Shown here: positions 22,930 through 34,949 of the stretch, one piece after another
Position numbering within the stretch: position 1 is the first letter of the stretch
How the letters are laid out: the number at the start of each line of letters is the position of its first letter
NCBI GenBank assembly: GCA_963565915.1
Contig: OY751485.1
Coordinates: 3,782,001-3,846,000, forward strand
DNA: 64,000 nucleotides
Origin: Entoloma clypeatum
Lineage: Eukaryota; Basidiomycota; Agaricomycetes; Agaricales; Entolomataceae
Direction of reading: 5' to 3'
Made by a program: the position numbers and the translations under genes
Notes under the pieces: model-generated
What the model was told of the DNA's origin: nothing
Database searches by the model: none
Seen by the model: only the letters and a program-made list of their open reading frames with translations

Positions 22930-25900
22930 TTAATGACATCCATACTCTTCATTTGCTTGCCACCTGGCTTGGCTTGACGTCACAACTGCAAGTCCTTGCC
23001 AGTGTTGGCTATCCCATGGTGAAAGCATGATTGCTTTTTGCATCATCCTTATTGCCATCACATCAACGTCGCCATTGAGCGAGGCGGCAATGGCCTGAAG
23101 ATGGAGAGATGTCGGAAGGTCATCGAATTGGGCATGCTTCGTGGAGCCAGAGAGTACTGCGACCGCGGACGCAAAATTTCCGTCTTGCAGCATCAGAGTC
23201 CCTAACCTATTCCGAACTTCAACACTCGACCGTTCGGCAAACAGAGCTCCTTGTGCAACAGATAAAGCTTTATTAAATTCACCCTAGTGAACACCGTTAG
23301 GGGGTTGTTCTTCTGAAACTGTCCATACACTCACTTGGCCGATATGGTACTGCGTAAGAAGGTAGTCGACGTCTCGCTGATGATCAAGCTCGTAGCGTTG
23401 ATCTCTCGGCAATGCTAGAATCTCGGAAAGGGCAGCATCGAGCAAACTATGGTCATCCGTCAAAATGCCCATTCCTGCGAGTGTGTTGATCGCTGTCAAG
23501 TTTTCAGGATCAGCCGTAATACTGGAGACGGACATCTGTCAGATCGGATAATTTCATGAGGGGTCGTCGATCTGACAAACCATTCAAGAAGCTGCGTTTT
23601 AGCCGTTTCCTTAAACTCGTCTGTCTGGATTGCCCACATCGTCTGCGTGAGCAAGATAGTGACTTGTCCCCGTAGCTTGATGTCANNNNNNNNNNNNNNN
23701 NNNNNNNNNNNNNNNNNNNNNNNNNNNNNNNNNNNNNNNNNNNNNNNNNNNNNNNNNNNNNNNNNNNNNNNNNNNNNNNNNNNNNNNNNNNNNNNNNNNN
23801 NNNNNNNNNNNNNNNNNNNNNNNNNNNNNNNNNNNNNNNNNNNNNNNNNNNNNNNNNNNNNNNNNNNNNNNNNNNNNNNNNNNNNCTTGATGTCATCACC
23901 CGTGCTCTCCAGAGCAGCTTCAAAGTTTATCAACGCCTTTTCCAACTCACCCTGCATGAAACTCGCCAAGCCTATGCCAAATTGGGCCTGAGCATGCAGG
24001 ACCCGCGTCTCGGAGCCTTCGTCGTCTGCCAACAACCCGAAAGCACTTTCGTATGCCTCACTTGAACGAGGATAATCTCGAAGTGCAAGGTATAGACGAG
24101 CCAATGTAATATTTGCGATGGCGAACCGTCTCTCGACCTCTGGGTCTTCCGTGTCTTCGTATGCGGATTCCAGATTCATGATTGCACGAGATATCAGGGT
24201 AACACCGGTCTCAAAGTGTCCCAGACGCTCACAGACCAAACCAAAGAGATGAAGAGCCGATGGATCATTAGGACGACACCTGCAGTATCGGTCCAAAACA
24301 AAGAAGGCCGGGAGCAGGGCGTCAAACGATTGCTTCCCGTTGCCTCTTGTTGGGCGAACTCTATTGATTAGTGTCGAAGCAAATTCAAAATCTCCTTCCG
24401 GCTTGGGGCGCATCGTACATGTTAGGCCAATCCACAAAGGATGAGTTGGAATACGTACAACACCGGCAGTCAGAGTTATAGCATGTTCAAACATGGCTAT
24501 AGCCTCCTTCAAATGGCCATTTCGGGTCGCTACAAGTGCTTGGCCGATCCATGCAACAGCATAATCAGGGTCCAGTGTCTGCGCGCGGTATAGAGCCTCG
24601 TTGGCCAAATCAACGTCGTTATAGTGGAGGTACAACAGACCAAGGTTCGTCCATGTAGTAGCATCCTTGAACGTTGTTAATCGGAGTTATCAGTGCTTCT
24701 TGGAAAACCACCTTTGAATTGATCTCTAATGCCTTGATGTATGCATGTTGGCTTGCCTTTGCATTAGACAAGAAATGCGCATGCCCCAAACCCACCCAAT
24801 ACACGTCGTGACCCGGGTCTTCTTGGAGCGCTCGCGTGAGGCAGGCTATGACTTTTTCTGTCGTCTTGTGTGTTGTTTCATGGTCAGCAGACTTGACTAC
24901 CCACAATTGAAGGCAAATTCCAAGATCAAACCAAGCACCCCCGCCCTTTGGTAAGGTTTCCGATGATCCAAGTGATATCCGATAACTGTAAGCTGCGGCG
25001 GCAAGCTCCAGGATGTGCGTCTGCGTCAATTGTGGGCCCTCCGGAAACGAAGACCAATGCATAAAGCTAGGCAGGTGTTCCAACTCCGTAGGCATTAAGA
25101 CGAAGACCTTATATAGAATATCACGAATCTTGTCATGGTCAAAGGTCGAGCGACTCGACAGTGCATAGGCAGCGTCGGCCACTGTTTTCCAAACCACGCC
25201 ACGGAAACCAGGGCTCTGTTCGATTGCACGTAGGCCAACAGATATGCATTCCATAAGCGAATACTCAGCTCTCGCATGGAAACCAGCGGAGAACTCCGAT
25301 TCACCATTAGCAAGGTGAGCCCGGCAAAGGGATAACAGAACACCCATTTCAGATGGTCGGACATCCAAGATTGACTCAAAGGCACCAATCGCCTCACTAT
25401 AACTTCCCATCCTGAATTTAACATCGCCGATAAGGTACGCACACATCCAATTGTCCCGTTGTAGTTCTTGAGCACGTTCGAGGGCTTTCATTGCGGCAAT
25501 ATGCCGCCCAGACCTGCCATATGCTTCTCCCAGTCGGAGCCAAGACAGTGCGTCGTCGGAATCAGCCCGCAACGCGACCTGGAATGCTTTTATAGCTGAT
25601 GCGTAGTTTCTGCGATGCTTTGATTTCATAAGAATGAAGGTTTCTGTGGATAAAATGACTATTCACAGATTCCACGGTGCCCAATGCCTTCCAGGCCCAT
25701 GCATTTTTTGGCAGATATTTCGTGGTAGCCGTAACCCCAGGTCCCTGTGATCCGACGTCTAGACCACCCTCACCTCCCAATGTGCGTCGAGCGACTACTT
25801 CAACAAGGTCCCATTCCTGCTCGTCCGCAAAACCTTCGGCCAGCCTCCTTGCAGCGTCGGCTTCGCGTGGATCCAATTCGAAGGCTTTCTGGAAACACTT

Positions 25901-28217
25901 TGAAGCGCGATTGGGGTCTCGTGGAGTTGAAAACTCAGAATAGTAGATGCCAAGTGATGTGAAAGCTGGACCATATGTAGGATTGGCCTTCAAGGATCTG
26001 ATGTAAAAAGTGTATGCTTCTTCGCGTTTGTCATCTGCATGAGTAGAGATCACATCATATCAATAGATCTCAAGTACCAACAGAACCCACCTCCGATTTT
26101 CCAGAAACAATGGCCAACCCGCCACAAACACCTCGCAATGTCATCCGATCGGTCATTCAGCTCTTCCAGAGCTTTCGATACGTCCTCAAGGCTCATGATT
26201 GCTGTTTCCAGATCTCCTGACTGACACGAACACCAACCTACTTCCTCCCTTGCCCGCAATCCTTCCTTGATGTCGTTTTGAAGTAGTGCGCCTGCTCGGG
26301 CGAAAAAAGGCGAGGCCTCGGCCCATCGCTTCGCTTCTTGCAAGATGTATCCGCGACCCATTAGGCATGTCACATTATCTGGAGATTGCGATAATACGTC
26401 GTCAATTATGGACAACGCACGAACGTGATGCTTCGGCGGGTATAGATGGACAAAAGAGGTAGCAAGGATGACTTTGAATTGCTTGTGCACACTGTATCGG
26501 GTTCGATTAGGTGGACTTGGTCTCCTGGTGAAGGACATACTTGGGGAGCCTCCAACCTGCACCAGCTTCGGACTCGGCGACAATCTTCAAACCATTTTCG
26601 GCAACCTTGATGGCATTCTCGTAGTCCAGCTCATTAATGTACAGCTCGGCAACAGCTCGATTAGAAACGAGAGAGTTCGGCAAAATCGTATAAGCATTCT
26701 GAAAAGTGCATAGCAATTTGAGTTCGAGAGATCTGTTCATTCAAGAATCAGGCGCACCAGAATGATATCAAAAGGATCCTCATCTAGTTCGGACGATTCT
26801 TGACCATCATCTTCCTCACTATCGAGAGAGACATTAAAATAAGCAAAGTATCCCCTGAGTAGAGCAGCCATAGGAGAGGACGGAAACAACGTCAAGAATT
26901 CCTTGATGAGTCTGTGATCATAGACAGCTAGATGTGTTTCTGTGTTTAAGAAAGCCATTGTGATGTCCATATAGAAGACCCACAGATACTTCCATAATCC
27001 TTCCCTTCCAGGAAGATCACCCACGCCGTTTCATCAGGGATGTGTAAAATTACGGCTCCATTCGCCAGCTCATCCACTTCCTTCCGAAGTCTGGACTTAT
27101 CGACACAACATTCGGGAGTATCTGGTAGTGCAGATAAATACCGCTCTTTATATCGCAAAAGTTTCGAATCAACAAGGCGACGTAATGCATCCGATGTGTC
27201 AGGGTGATTGAGAATCTCATCGTAGAATGAAGGAAGCTATGGAACAACTAATGTGACCAACAAGAAAAAGAAAAGGAAGATGCGGACCTTTGACACACTC
27301 CAAATCTCTCGTCCGGCTTCCTTCTTTGCGATTTCTGGGCCAGCAGCCCCGAGGCGTGTCCTGCGCTTTTCGACCTCTTTCTTCAGGGTATCTTCCTCGT
27401 GGGTCTCCAAAAGACTGACAATTTCTTCAATGATGGGAAGAGAACCGTGGACCGCCTTCTGTGCCACGAATGTTGCACTATCCAACGGTTCTGTCGGATT
27501 CGGCGGTGGCAGAGTGGAAAGGGTGGCATGTATTGGGGATTGGGGAAGAACCAGGGACAAAACTTCGACCAACTACAAAGTATAAGGTCAGAATACTATA
27601 ACGAGGGAGGGTCATGCCCACTTCGAGTCTTGAACCTTGCCTACGGCGCAACTCAAGAAGCTTTTGCCAGGTTTCTGCACATCTGACAGCATCCTTGCTG
27701 GGAAGTTTCCTCATGTAAAATTCTGGAGGCAAATTCGAGAAAACGCACGCTTTGTTGTAGACTTCCAGCAGCTTAGAAAGGGTATCTGCGAGTCTGTCCC
27801 AGTTCTCGATCCGCTCGTAGAACTTTGATAACCCCTGATAAACCGGTTCTCATAAGGATGGATAGTATCACTTTATATAGAACACACCTGCCATGCCAAT
27901 GGCTGCTCCTTGTTCAGTTCGATGGCGGTCCGGTACGCCTGTTTGGGGTCTTAGTCTTGCCTTGGTGTCGCACATGGAGAGAAAGATGAATTACACATTC
28001 GCTTTGTTCATGATGACCTAACTCGAGAAGAGAAAGCCCTATAAACACATTACTACTTGAAATAAGCCCGGTTTTGAAAGATACAAGGCTCCTCTTACGC
28101 ATTGTAGTTTTGTGGTTCGTACTCAAGGACATGTGTGGCGGCATCGCGCGCTGCGACGTAATCCTTCTTGCTCAACGCATCTCGAGCAAGTTTGAGATTG
28201 TTTTTGACGAAGGACAT
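22930..28217 (-). CDS. SKI3: Ski3, TPR scaffold of the superkiller complex
   Basis: Very long TPR-repeat protein, about 1,400 residues. The start at 28217 (MSFVKNNLKLARDALSKKDY) shows the classic N-terminal TPR. Repeats run through the whole gene, for example SWLRLGEAYGRSGRHIAAMK near 25520 and YAVAWIGQALVATRNGHLKE near 24560, and the end has AIMLSPWDSQHWQGLAVV, the usual Ski3 C-terminal box. By family knowledge Ski3 joins the Ski2 helicase and Ski8 to thread mRNA into the cytoplasmic exosome for 3'-5' decay. About a dozen short introns are present. A 200-N gap at 23686-23885 interrupts the coding exon, but the frame is kept when the duplicated edges are merged (see Part 2). The start is 82 bases from that of the divergent mitochondrial ribosomal protein gene. 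Confidence 0.92.
23686..23885. other. Assembly gap (run of 200 N)
   Basis: The run of N is flanked by the same ten bases: CTTGATGTCA ends the left side (23676-23685) and begins the right side (23886-23895). The gap lies inside an exon of SKI3. The round size and the shared edge suggest a placeholder rather than 200 missing bases. Confidence 0.95.
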
Positions 28218-28244
28218 CGCTGTTATGCTGATCGATCTCTGTGT

Positions 28245-28273
28245 CACGCAGTCACAGTCACAGTGACTGCGTG
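28245..28273. promoter_or_regulatory. 11-bp inverted repeat in the SKI3/MRPL34 divergent promoter
   Basis: CACGCAGTCAC (28245-28255) is matched by its reverse complement GTGACTGCGTG (28263-28273) across a 7-base spacer. It lies midway in the 82-base region between two divergent start codons. The spacer adds another AGTCAC copy, so AGTCAC occurs twice in tandem. A dimeric transcription factor site is a reasonable guess; I do not know which factor. Confidence 0.6.
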
Positions 28274-28299
28274 TTCATTCAACCTCTGCACCTTCAAAA

Positions 28300-28644
28300 A
28301 TGCCGCGCATATCTCCTTCTCTCTTGCGCATCCTCACACGACCACCCACCCTCCTCCCGCCTGTCACCAGTCTGTCTACTTCCACCATTGCTCTTTCGAT
28401 ACCAGCACCCTTGCTGCTAACGCGTCCATCGCCATTTACTCCCTTGTCTCCTCCAATATGGTCACCTTCCTCCATACTTGGCTCTACGCTTCAATTACGA
28501 CATGTACAACGAGGTGCAGAGTACCAGCCATCGCAGAGGAAGAGAAAGAGAAAGCACGGATTCCTTGCGCGGAAACGGAGTTTGGGCGGTAGAAAGATTC
28601 TTGGAAGACGCTTGAGCAAAGGAAGAAGGTTTCTAACCCACTAA
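28300..28644 (+). CDS. MRPL34: Mitochondrial large-subunit ribosomal protein bL34m
   Basis: Intronless 114-residue protein. The N-terminal two thirds is a long, Ser/Thr/Pro/Leu-rich segment with basic residues, suited to a mitochondrial presequence. The C-terminal 44 residues are a bacterial-type L34: [20 protein letters not shown], then [20 protein letters not shown] and the end FLTH. The conserved QPSxRKRKRxHGFxxR core is intact. It builds the 54S mitochondrial ribosomal subunit. It shares a short divergent promoter with SKI3. Confidence 0.94.
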   Translation: MPRISPSLLRILTRPPTLLPPVTSLSTSTIALSIPAPLLLTRPSPFTPLSPPIWSPSSILGSTLQLRHVQRGAEYQPSQRKRKRKHGFLARKRSLGGRKILGRRLSKGRRFLTH

Positions 28645-28824
28645 AGACATCTCCTTGTGCGCCCTAGATTTCCTACCATCCCATTCATGCTCATGTAACT
28701 GGAACCATAGCCTGACCTCACTTTCCTCGAGTTGCTCAATATCGATGATTGTATGTAGTACTCAAGTTGAGCAGCAGGTCAATTAGATGTGATCGCTAGT
28801 TCCCAATGACTTCAGCATCAACAC

Positions 28825-30169
28825 TTAAACGCCTTCTTCTTCATCCTCGTCGCCTGAAACTTCAGCGTTTTCTTGCCCAGCCTTGGCCATAAGTTGCGCG
28901 AGGTCTTGCTCCTCCGTCTCAGAAACCGCTTTTGGCTACAAGTTGTATGAGCATTCATGAATCAAGAAGTGACCATCGACAGCTTTACCTTCATCTTGAC
29001 CATGAGACTACCCCCCTGATCCTCGATCATGCTCTGAATCGATTCGATAGCACGTTCGAGACGCTCCACAGCGGCGTACTGAGAAAATGCAAAAATTAAT
29101 CTATTTTGCCATTGAATTTGGTTGACTGACCTTGTCAGTAGCATTTGTGCTCAGGACATAAAGGGGTGGGGCTACAAGCTTAGCCTTAATTGGGACTGCT
29201 TCACTACTGGCCTTTTCTCCCGCTCGCAATGCCTTCTTGATTGCATCGATCCCAGCGGGTGTATAGCAAGTGAGCTCGATATCAGCTCGGAGCTTGATCG
29301 GTTGAGGAGTCAGGCGTCTCGCAATGGTGGCGGTGAGTATTGAAAGGGTGGACGGCGGAATGGGTTTTGCAAGTGAAGACCAGACGGCATCGGGTTCGCT
29401 GCAGATTTACAAGAAGATTGAATACGCCGTGATTCGTTAGTTGTAATACGAATGACGAACGTCAAAGCCAGCTTGAAGGCATCGTATGGGTGTCCGTACT
29501 TCTTGCCAAGGGGCCAGCCGACCGTGTCGTATAGCATCTCAAGCTTCTCCTCCTCATTTGGTCCACCTATAGGAATGTCAGCATCAGGGATGTCTTCCTC
29601 CCCAGCCGCTTGCCGTGCGCGTCGCGCTTTTTTGCTTTCTTTCTCTACTGGCGACGTTGGTGTTTGGCCTCCCACATCTCCAGACTCGGCATCAACCTCC
29701 GTCAAGGAAATTTTGGATGCGACGTGCCGAAGAATGGAAGCGACTGTTTTGGACTTTATATAACGTTCTTCGCATTTGACAATGTCTTCGGATAAGACAC
29801 GACGTTTTGAGAGATCAATGTAGCCTGCAGGCAGAAGGCAATGGAGTGAATTAAAAATGGGGATCGTTCGAAGACCACGAGCGAATATACCTTTCTCCTT
29901 ATCGACACGAAGGACAACGACAACTTCATTCCTGCCTACTCTGATCAGTTTCTGGACTGATCGAATACGCCTACGCGAAAGCTCCGACAGCAAGATCATT
30001 CCTTCTGTATTGTCATATTCGAGCTACAGACATGATGAGTTTTATCCTTTCGAGTTGTGGGGGTTCGTTCGCATACAAGCTTCACATAGGCACCCATCTC
30101 TGCAATCTGTCGTACTTGAACCATGACAAGCTCATCGACCTCGGGGTATTTCTGCTCGTAGTAACGCAT
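28825..30169 (-). CDS. SUI2: Translation initiation factor eIF2 alpha
   Basis: Alpha subunit of eIF2, which delivers initiator tRNA to the 40S ribosome. The start at 30169 gives [20 protein letters not shown] and the S1 domain continues with [20 protein letters not shown], which contains the regulatory Ser (Ser51 in yeast and human: the Ser before RRRIR) that eIF2 kinases phosphorylate. Then come [20 protein letters not shown] and the helical and C-terminal domains ([39 protein letters not shown]), ending in an acidic tail. Introns lie near 30065-30007, 29905-29823, 29450-29395, 29140-29075 and 28990-28935. A stretch of about 50 residues between the helical-domain halves is an insertion relative to yeast and human. 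Confidence 0.97.
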
Positions 30170-30670
30170 GGAAGATAAGAAAGATTGGCACGGCACTGAC
30201 TCATAAAATTTGATTCGAATGGTAATCTGCTGTGTTTGTCCCTGTTTGTTTACAGATCTGAGTGGTGAACGATACTTTGTGCTGTAAAGTTACTTTATCT
30301 TGACAATGTATTCCATTGACATTTGTATGATTCAAGTTTATCGATGATCTGTATTCTGAGGTCCAGTATGTTGATATCCCAGACACTCATAAGTAGCCAA
30401 TAGCCGAGGACATGGAGAAGCAACGTTTAACCTAGCATCTTGAGAGGCAAGTACAGTTATAAGGGTGTTCTATTTCAAAATTTGGAACATGAAATCATGA
30501 CATAGATTTATTCTGTACGGACTCGATTCTTTTATGCTCTATAATACGGTATCACTCATTGGCTTGTACAAGAGGAATTGAACGATGAGCATTCACAATA
30601 TCGATTTTATTGCCTTTTTTAATGAATTAAATAACTTTGGATTCCGAAAAAAGAATACTGCCGCACCAAG
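30170..30670. other. Intergenic: divergent promoters of eIF2 alpha and NOC4
   Basis: About 500 bases, AT-rich, with no plausible frame or RNA gene. It is the longest divergent spacer in the window, in contrast to the 20-125 base spacers elsewhere. I see no repeat. Confidence 0.5.
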
Positions 30671-32879
30671 ATGCCAGCTCCTCCCAGCAACGTCCAGCAG
30701 GAGTCAGTGTTCGCGCAGTCTGTGCGCCAGCTGGAAGTCGATCTCTCTCATGCGGTATCAAACAACGGTTCACTGAACCAATTGGCTGATCTTGTCGATT
30801 TGGCGCTTGCCACAAAGGCTCCTCAAGACACTTCCAGGGCAATATATGCTCTATACCGAGTCTTTGTCATTGTCATCAACGGTGACAAGCTAGGGCTAGG
30901 CAGCGACGATGCTGCCAAAGCAGTCAAGGCGTGGTTGTGGAATAAGCTCAATGTTTATGTTGAATATTTGGGGGGGTTGCTCAAAGACGAAGAGGACACA
31001 CTGAGGGTGCGTTGCTCCGACCGGCTCTTCTGCCCTTCTCACACATCAACCTAGATATCATCCCTTCAAATCCTCATGTCCATGCTGAAACACCTCTCGA
31101 CGTCATATTCAAAGTCAACTCCTTCCCAACCTCAATTTCACATTTCCCATTTCCGTAAAATTGTATCCTTCCTCCTACTGTGTCCGCCTTCCGCAAGGCG
31201 CCAACAAAGAAAGACGATAAAAAGCTCCGCGATCGAACCGGAAGTCCTTCATCACTTTCATGAAACCTGGTTTACCGTGCATGACGACGTTCGTTGGTTT
31301 TTCCTCCGGGAATCGGCGTATGTTCTTCTTCGATTTTTTTCCAAGATAACAACATGAATACAAAATTTTAGCACCCTACTCAATACGTCGCCTGCGCACC
31401 CTGACATTGCGTCCAACCTCCTGTCCATCTTTGAACGCCTGACAACCTTTCCGACAGAACATTCCGAACTGAACTCATGGTGGGTCAGGGAAATGGGAAA
31501 TAAGCCTCCCAAACCAAAACGTGGATTAACAAAGGGATCTTCATGCGGCTTAGAATATGAAGATGATGACGGTCTGGGGTCATTGCACGACACAGATGAA
31601 GGGGAAGACGATTGGCGAAAATTCTTCGACGAAGACAACGCGAAAACCGACGTCAAATCGAAACCGCCTTCAGCCCGTCTACACACACTTACGATACATC
31701 AATCCTTGCACTCGCTCTCCTCTCACCGCGCCGTATTCACACGGGCCTGGCTTGCGTTATTGCCTCGGCTCACCAAGTCTTCCAATCTCGGGACCAACAA
31801 AGCGCGCGTTACGCGTGCTCTGAATTTCATGCACCGCGGAGTGATGCCACATTTGACGCGACCGGTGCTGGTAATGGATTGGGTTGCCGCATCTGTGGAC
31901 GCTGGTCTGTATTCCTTCATTTATCACACAGCCAATTCATTCCCTATATATTTTATAGGTGGTACTATTGGCTTATTGGCACTCAATGCACTTTTTCTGC
32001 TCATGAAAGACTATAATCTGTGAGTGAATGTTCCTGTCGAGGGGAGAGTAGATTACGAAAGTCACAAATCCACAGCGACTATCCTTCATTTTACACACGG
32101 CTATACGCCTTCATTGATCGCGATTTGCTCCATCTCCGACATCGTGCGCGCTTCTTCCGCATGACCGAGCTTTTCTTGAGCTCCACGTATGTCCTTTTCT
32201 TTTCATGTTTTTTTTGTGAGACCAGGGTATTCAGAACTGTCAATAGTCACCTTCCTGCGAATCTGCTTGCTTCGTTTATCAAACGGCTGTCTCGCCTCTC
32301 CTTGACAGCCCCTCCAGCAGCTATCGTCATGATTATCCCGTTTACGTACAATATCCTCAAACGGCACCCTGCCGTGATGACTATGATCCACAGGACAGCT
32401 GCCGACGATCCGTCGCACGGTGTGTGCCTTCCTCGTACAGGAGTCACTTGTTGTTATTATGCATTACAGATCCGTACCTCCCTTCAGAAACAAACCCTCT
32501 GCATACACAAGCACACCTGAGTTCGCTTTGGGAACTTGTGTCACATAGGTCGCACTACCACTCAACTGTATCTACGCTTGCGAAAGTCTTTTCAGAGGCC
32601 TTCACAAAGCCAAATTATGCGATGGAAGATTTCCTTGACCATACATATTCAACGGTACGTTGACGCTCGTTCTCTCGTTAGCTGCATCTGAGGGTGTTTT
32701 TTTACGCTCGTAAACAGCTTTTCGAGGCGGAAGCAAATAGGAAGATTAAGAAAGAACCAGCTTTGGCAATCGGGTTGGGGAAAAACAATTTGTTTCCCAA
32801 CCGAGATGAGATAGTTGGAGAGGACCAGGATCTCCGAATCGATGAGGATGTTGTGAATGCGCTGTGGACTTTTGCGTAA
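30671..32879 (+). CDS. NOC4: Nucleolar complex protein 4 (Noc4/Utp19)
   Basis: Ribosome biogenesis factor of the small subunit; with Nop14 it acts in the 90S pre-ribosome and in export of 40S precursors. The N-terminal exon starts MPAPPSNVQQESVFAQSVRQ. The diagnostic CBF/Mak21 domain is at about 31960-32400: GLLALNALFLLMKDYNLDYP, then FYTRLYAFIDRDLLHLRHRA, FFRMTELFLSSTHLPANLLA and SFIKRLSRLSLTAPPAAIVM. An acidic stretch (YEDDDGLGSL, EGEDDWRKFFDEDN) lies just before it. The end is DEDVVNALWTFA. Introns near 31008-31060, 31316-31371, 31906-31959, 32022-32075, 32188-32247, 32419-32470 and 32655-32717 fit the reading frame. Confidence 0.93.
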
Positions 32880-33055
32880 TTCTGGGCTATGTATATATCA
32901 ACACTCGTTTTGAGGAAACTATCATTTTTCGTATTGGAAGGTACAAAGACGGCCAGGACCCATGCAAGTAGATTGTACAGTTACATCTACAAGTACAACA
33001 TCCCTTAGTTACATAATTAATAATGTGACAGAGGAACGGGCAAGTGACGGAGTGC

Positions 33056-34825
33056 TTAAGCAGGCGCACCGATATCGCGCCCTTGCCTGAGATACTCCAC
33101 AAAATCAACCAAGAAGCGCACCTGTTCGTAAGTTTCGATGGCCTTCATACTCCGCCTTCGCCTCACGACAGCAATAACACCCTCGACAAATTGTACGGTC
33201 TCTGTTTTCAACCCTGAGGTCCCTACTTCGTCTAACGCGTATGTCGGGCACATCGGTGAAGCGGAAGCCTGGTCTTCATCCTTGACCCAGCCACAGAGAC
33301 CGAGGCGAATGAGCCAGCAGCAGGCAATGACGCCGGCACGGCCCACACCTCCGCGACAGTGGACTAGAACTGGGATGCCGGAAAGTGTGTAAGTGTCGAT
33401 GACCTTTGTCAATTGGTTATCGAGAGACGCGGGGGTAAGGGGGGCGAGCCCTTCGGGGGTAGGAATTCTGGTGAACAAAGTCAATGCAGGAAACGAAGGG
33501 GGATATGGAAGGATACTAGCCTGAGGACATCGATGCCGTTTTTACCAGCCAATTCCTCGTATTTGGACCAGGGTGCGCCCAGAAAATCGAGCTCCACATC
33601 ATCCAAACAGCTACAGCGTGTGAGCTCCGAGAGTCGGAGGGGATGAGAGTATGACGACCGACCAGATGACACAACCCACGCCCAATTCCTTCATCCTTTT
33701 TAAGTCCATGTCGAGATCCCTACACACGCCAGTGCGGCCTTTGACGGGACCATCGAGGCGGACTGAGGATAGATAGTCAAGACCAGGTGAGAGAGATTGC
33801 GAGAGTGAGAACCTTTTTTACCGGGGCAGGAGGAAAGAAATAGGTTTCCAAAAATTATCGAGGGGGATGATGGTATAGAGGACGAGGAATCAAGAGACAC
33901 GGATGAACGCGAGATCTGGTCTGAGTAACCAAGAGAGGGATGACTGGGGCCCTGGATAGTGAGGGACAGGGATAATGAAAGGGAGGACTGGTTTGCATGT
34001 TTTGTATGTAGATTTTCAGGGATGGCAGGGTCCGGGGACGCGGGGGCGAGGGGCACAGTGGTGCTGCGGGTGATGAGGCTGGGGCTCAGTCTGTTAGAAA
34101 ATCGGCGGCTGATGGCGGCCTGGAAGGCGTCGGCGATGCTCTGGCGGTGGTAAGGATTCGGCGGGATGGGCGGGACAGTTGGGGGACAGGGGAGGGGATG
34201 CTGGATGAGGCGGGTGAGGGCAAAGGAGGGCGGGACATGGAACACGGTGGGGGACGGGGTGACAGGCGAAATAAGATGGGAGGTGAGGATGGGAAGGAGG
34301 GACGGCGGGACGATCGGGGAGATGCTGGCGGCGGGTGAACATGCGGAGGGAGGGTGGCGGAGGGACTCACTTGATTGGGTGCGTGGACGACGTCTTAATG
34401 GACGGATCCAGTAGCAGACGGAGCTCTGCCGGGGCACAGCGCGGGGCGATGTCCAGGCTGGAGGCGAGAGCGGCTCGGATGTCCTCCTCGAGATGCGCCG
34501 CGCGGTGGTCGTGGGGGAGGGTACCGCAGGGGCCGAGGAGAACGGGGGCGGCGGGCGGCGGGGGTCGCGGGGAGAAGGACCAGGGGTCTTCCTGGGAGCA
34601 CTGGATCTGGCGCTCCTGGAGCTGGTGGAAGAAGTCGGGGAGGTGGAGGGAGAGCGGGAGATACTTAGTCGGGCAGCCTGTAGTAGTGGTAGTCAGCGAC
34701 GACTGCGGTGACGGGGACGAGGACGTGCCGTGTGGGCCAAACTTGAGGCGGTTGTAGTCGCTGGCGTGGTGCTGGGACGCGAGTGCAGCGAGCTGCGACA
34801 GCGCACGCTCGGCGGCGGGCGTCAT
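33056..34825 (-). CDS. CDKN3-like cysteine phosphatase with a long low-complexity N-terminus
   Basis: The start at 34825 (MTPAAERALSQLAALASQHH) opens a Pro/Ser-rich region of roughly 350 residues, then the catalytic domain begins with SIIFGNLFLSSCPGKK, RTGVCRDLDMDLKRMKELGV and DDVELDFLGAPWSKYEELAG. The phosphatase loop is VLVHCRGGVGRAGVIACCW, a CX5R motif with the catalytic Cys and Arg present and Ala where Ser or Thr usually follows the Arg. The general-acid region is not clear to me. The layout resembles the CDKN3/KAP and related dual-specificity phosphatases, which act on CDK T-loop phosphothreonine; substrate here is unknown. Introns near 34370-34320, 33810-33755, 33680-33655 and 33520-33460 are needed. 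The start is 124 bases from the divergent chitin synthase start. Confidence 0.78.
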
Positions 34826-34949
34826 GGGAGTCGGTGGTTTGTGATGCGCACTGGCACGTGCGCTGTCACCATCTCTTCTTCTTCTTCCCCCGTCCCTGTT
34901 GCTCGCCGCCAGTGCCAGCGCCGGCGTCAGCGAGCCGTCCTTCACTACC

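Noticed and set aside
23686..23885. A true 200-base insertion in SKI3
   Set aside because: The region is N only, and the shared ten-base edges with a continuous protein on merging make a placeholder gap more likely.
34094..34437. Long frames on both strands with Pro/Arg or Gly-rich translations
   Set aside because: They are frame shadows of the low-complexity, GC-rich N-terminus of the phosphatase gene.
34899..34949. Extension of the chitin synthase N-terminus by 17 residues
   Set aside because: It would begin at a TTG; the ATG at 34950 has a good ACCATGG context.
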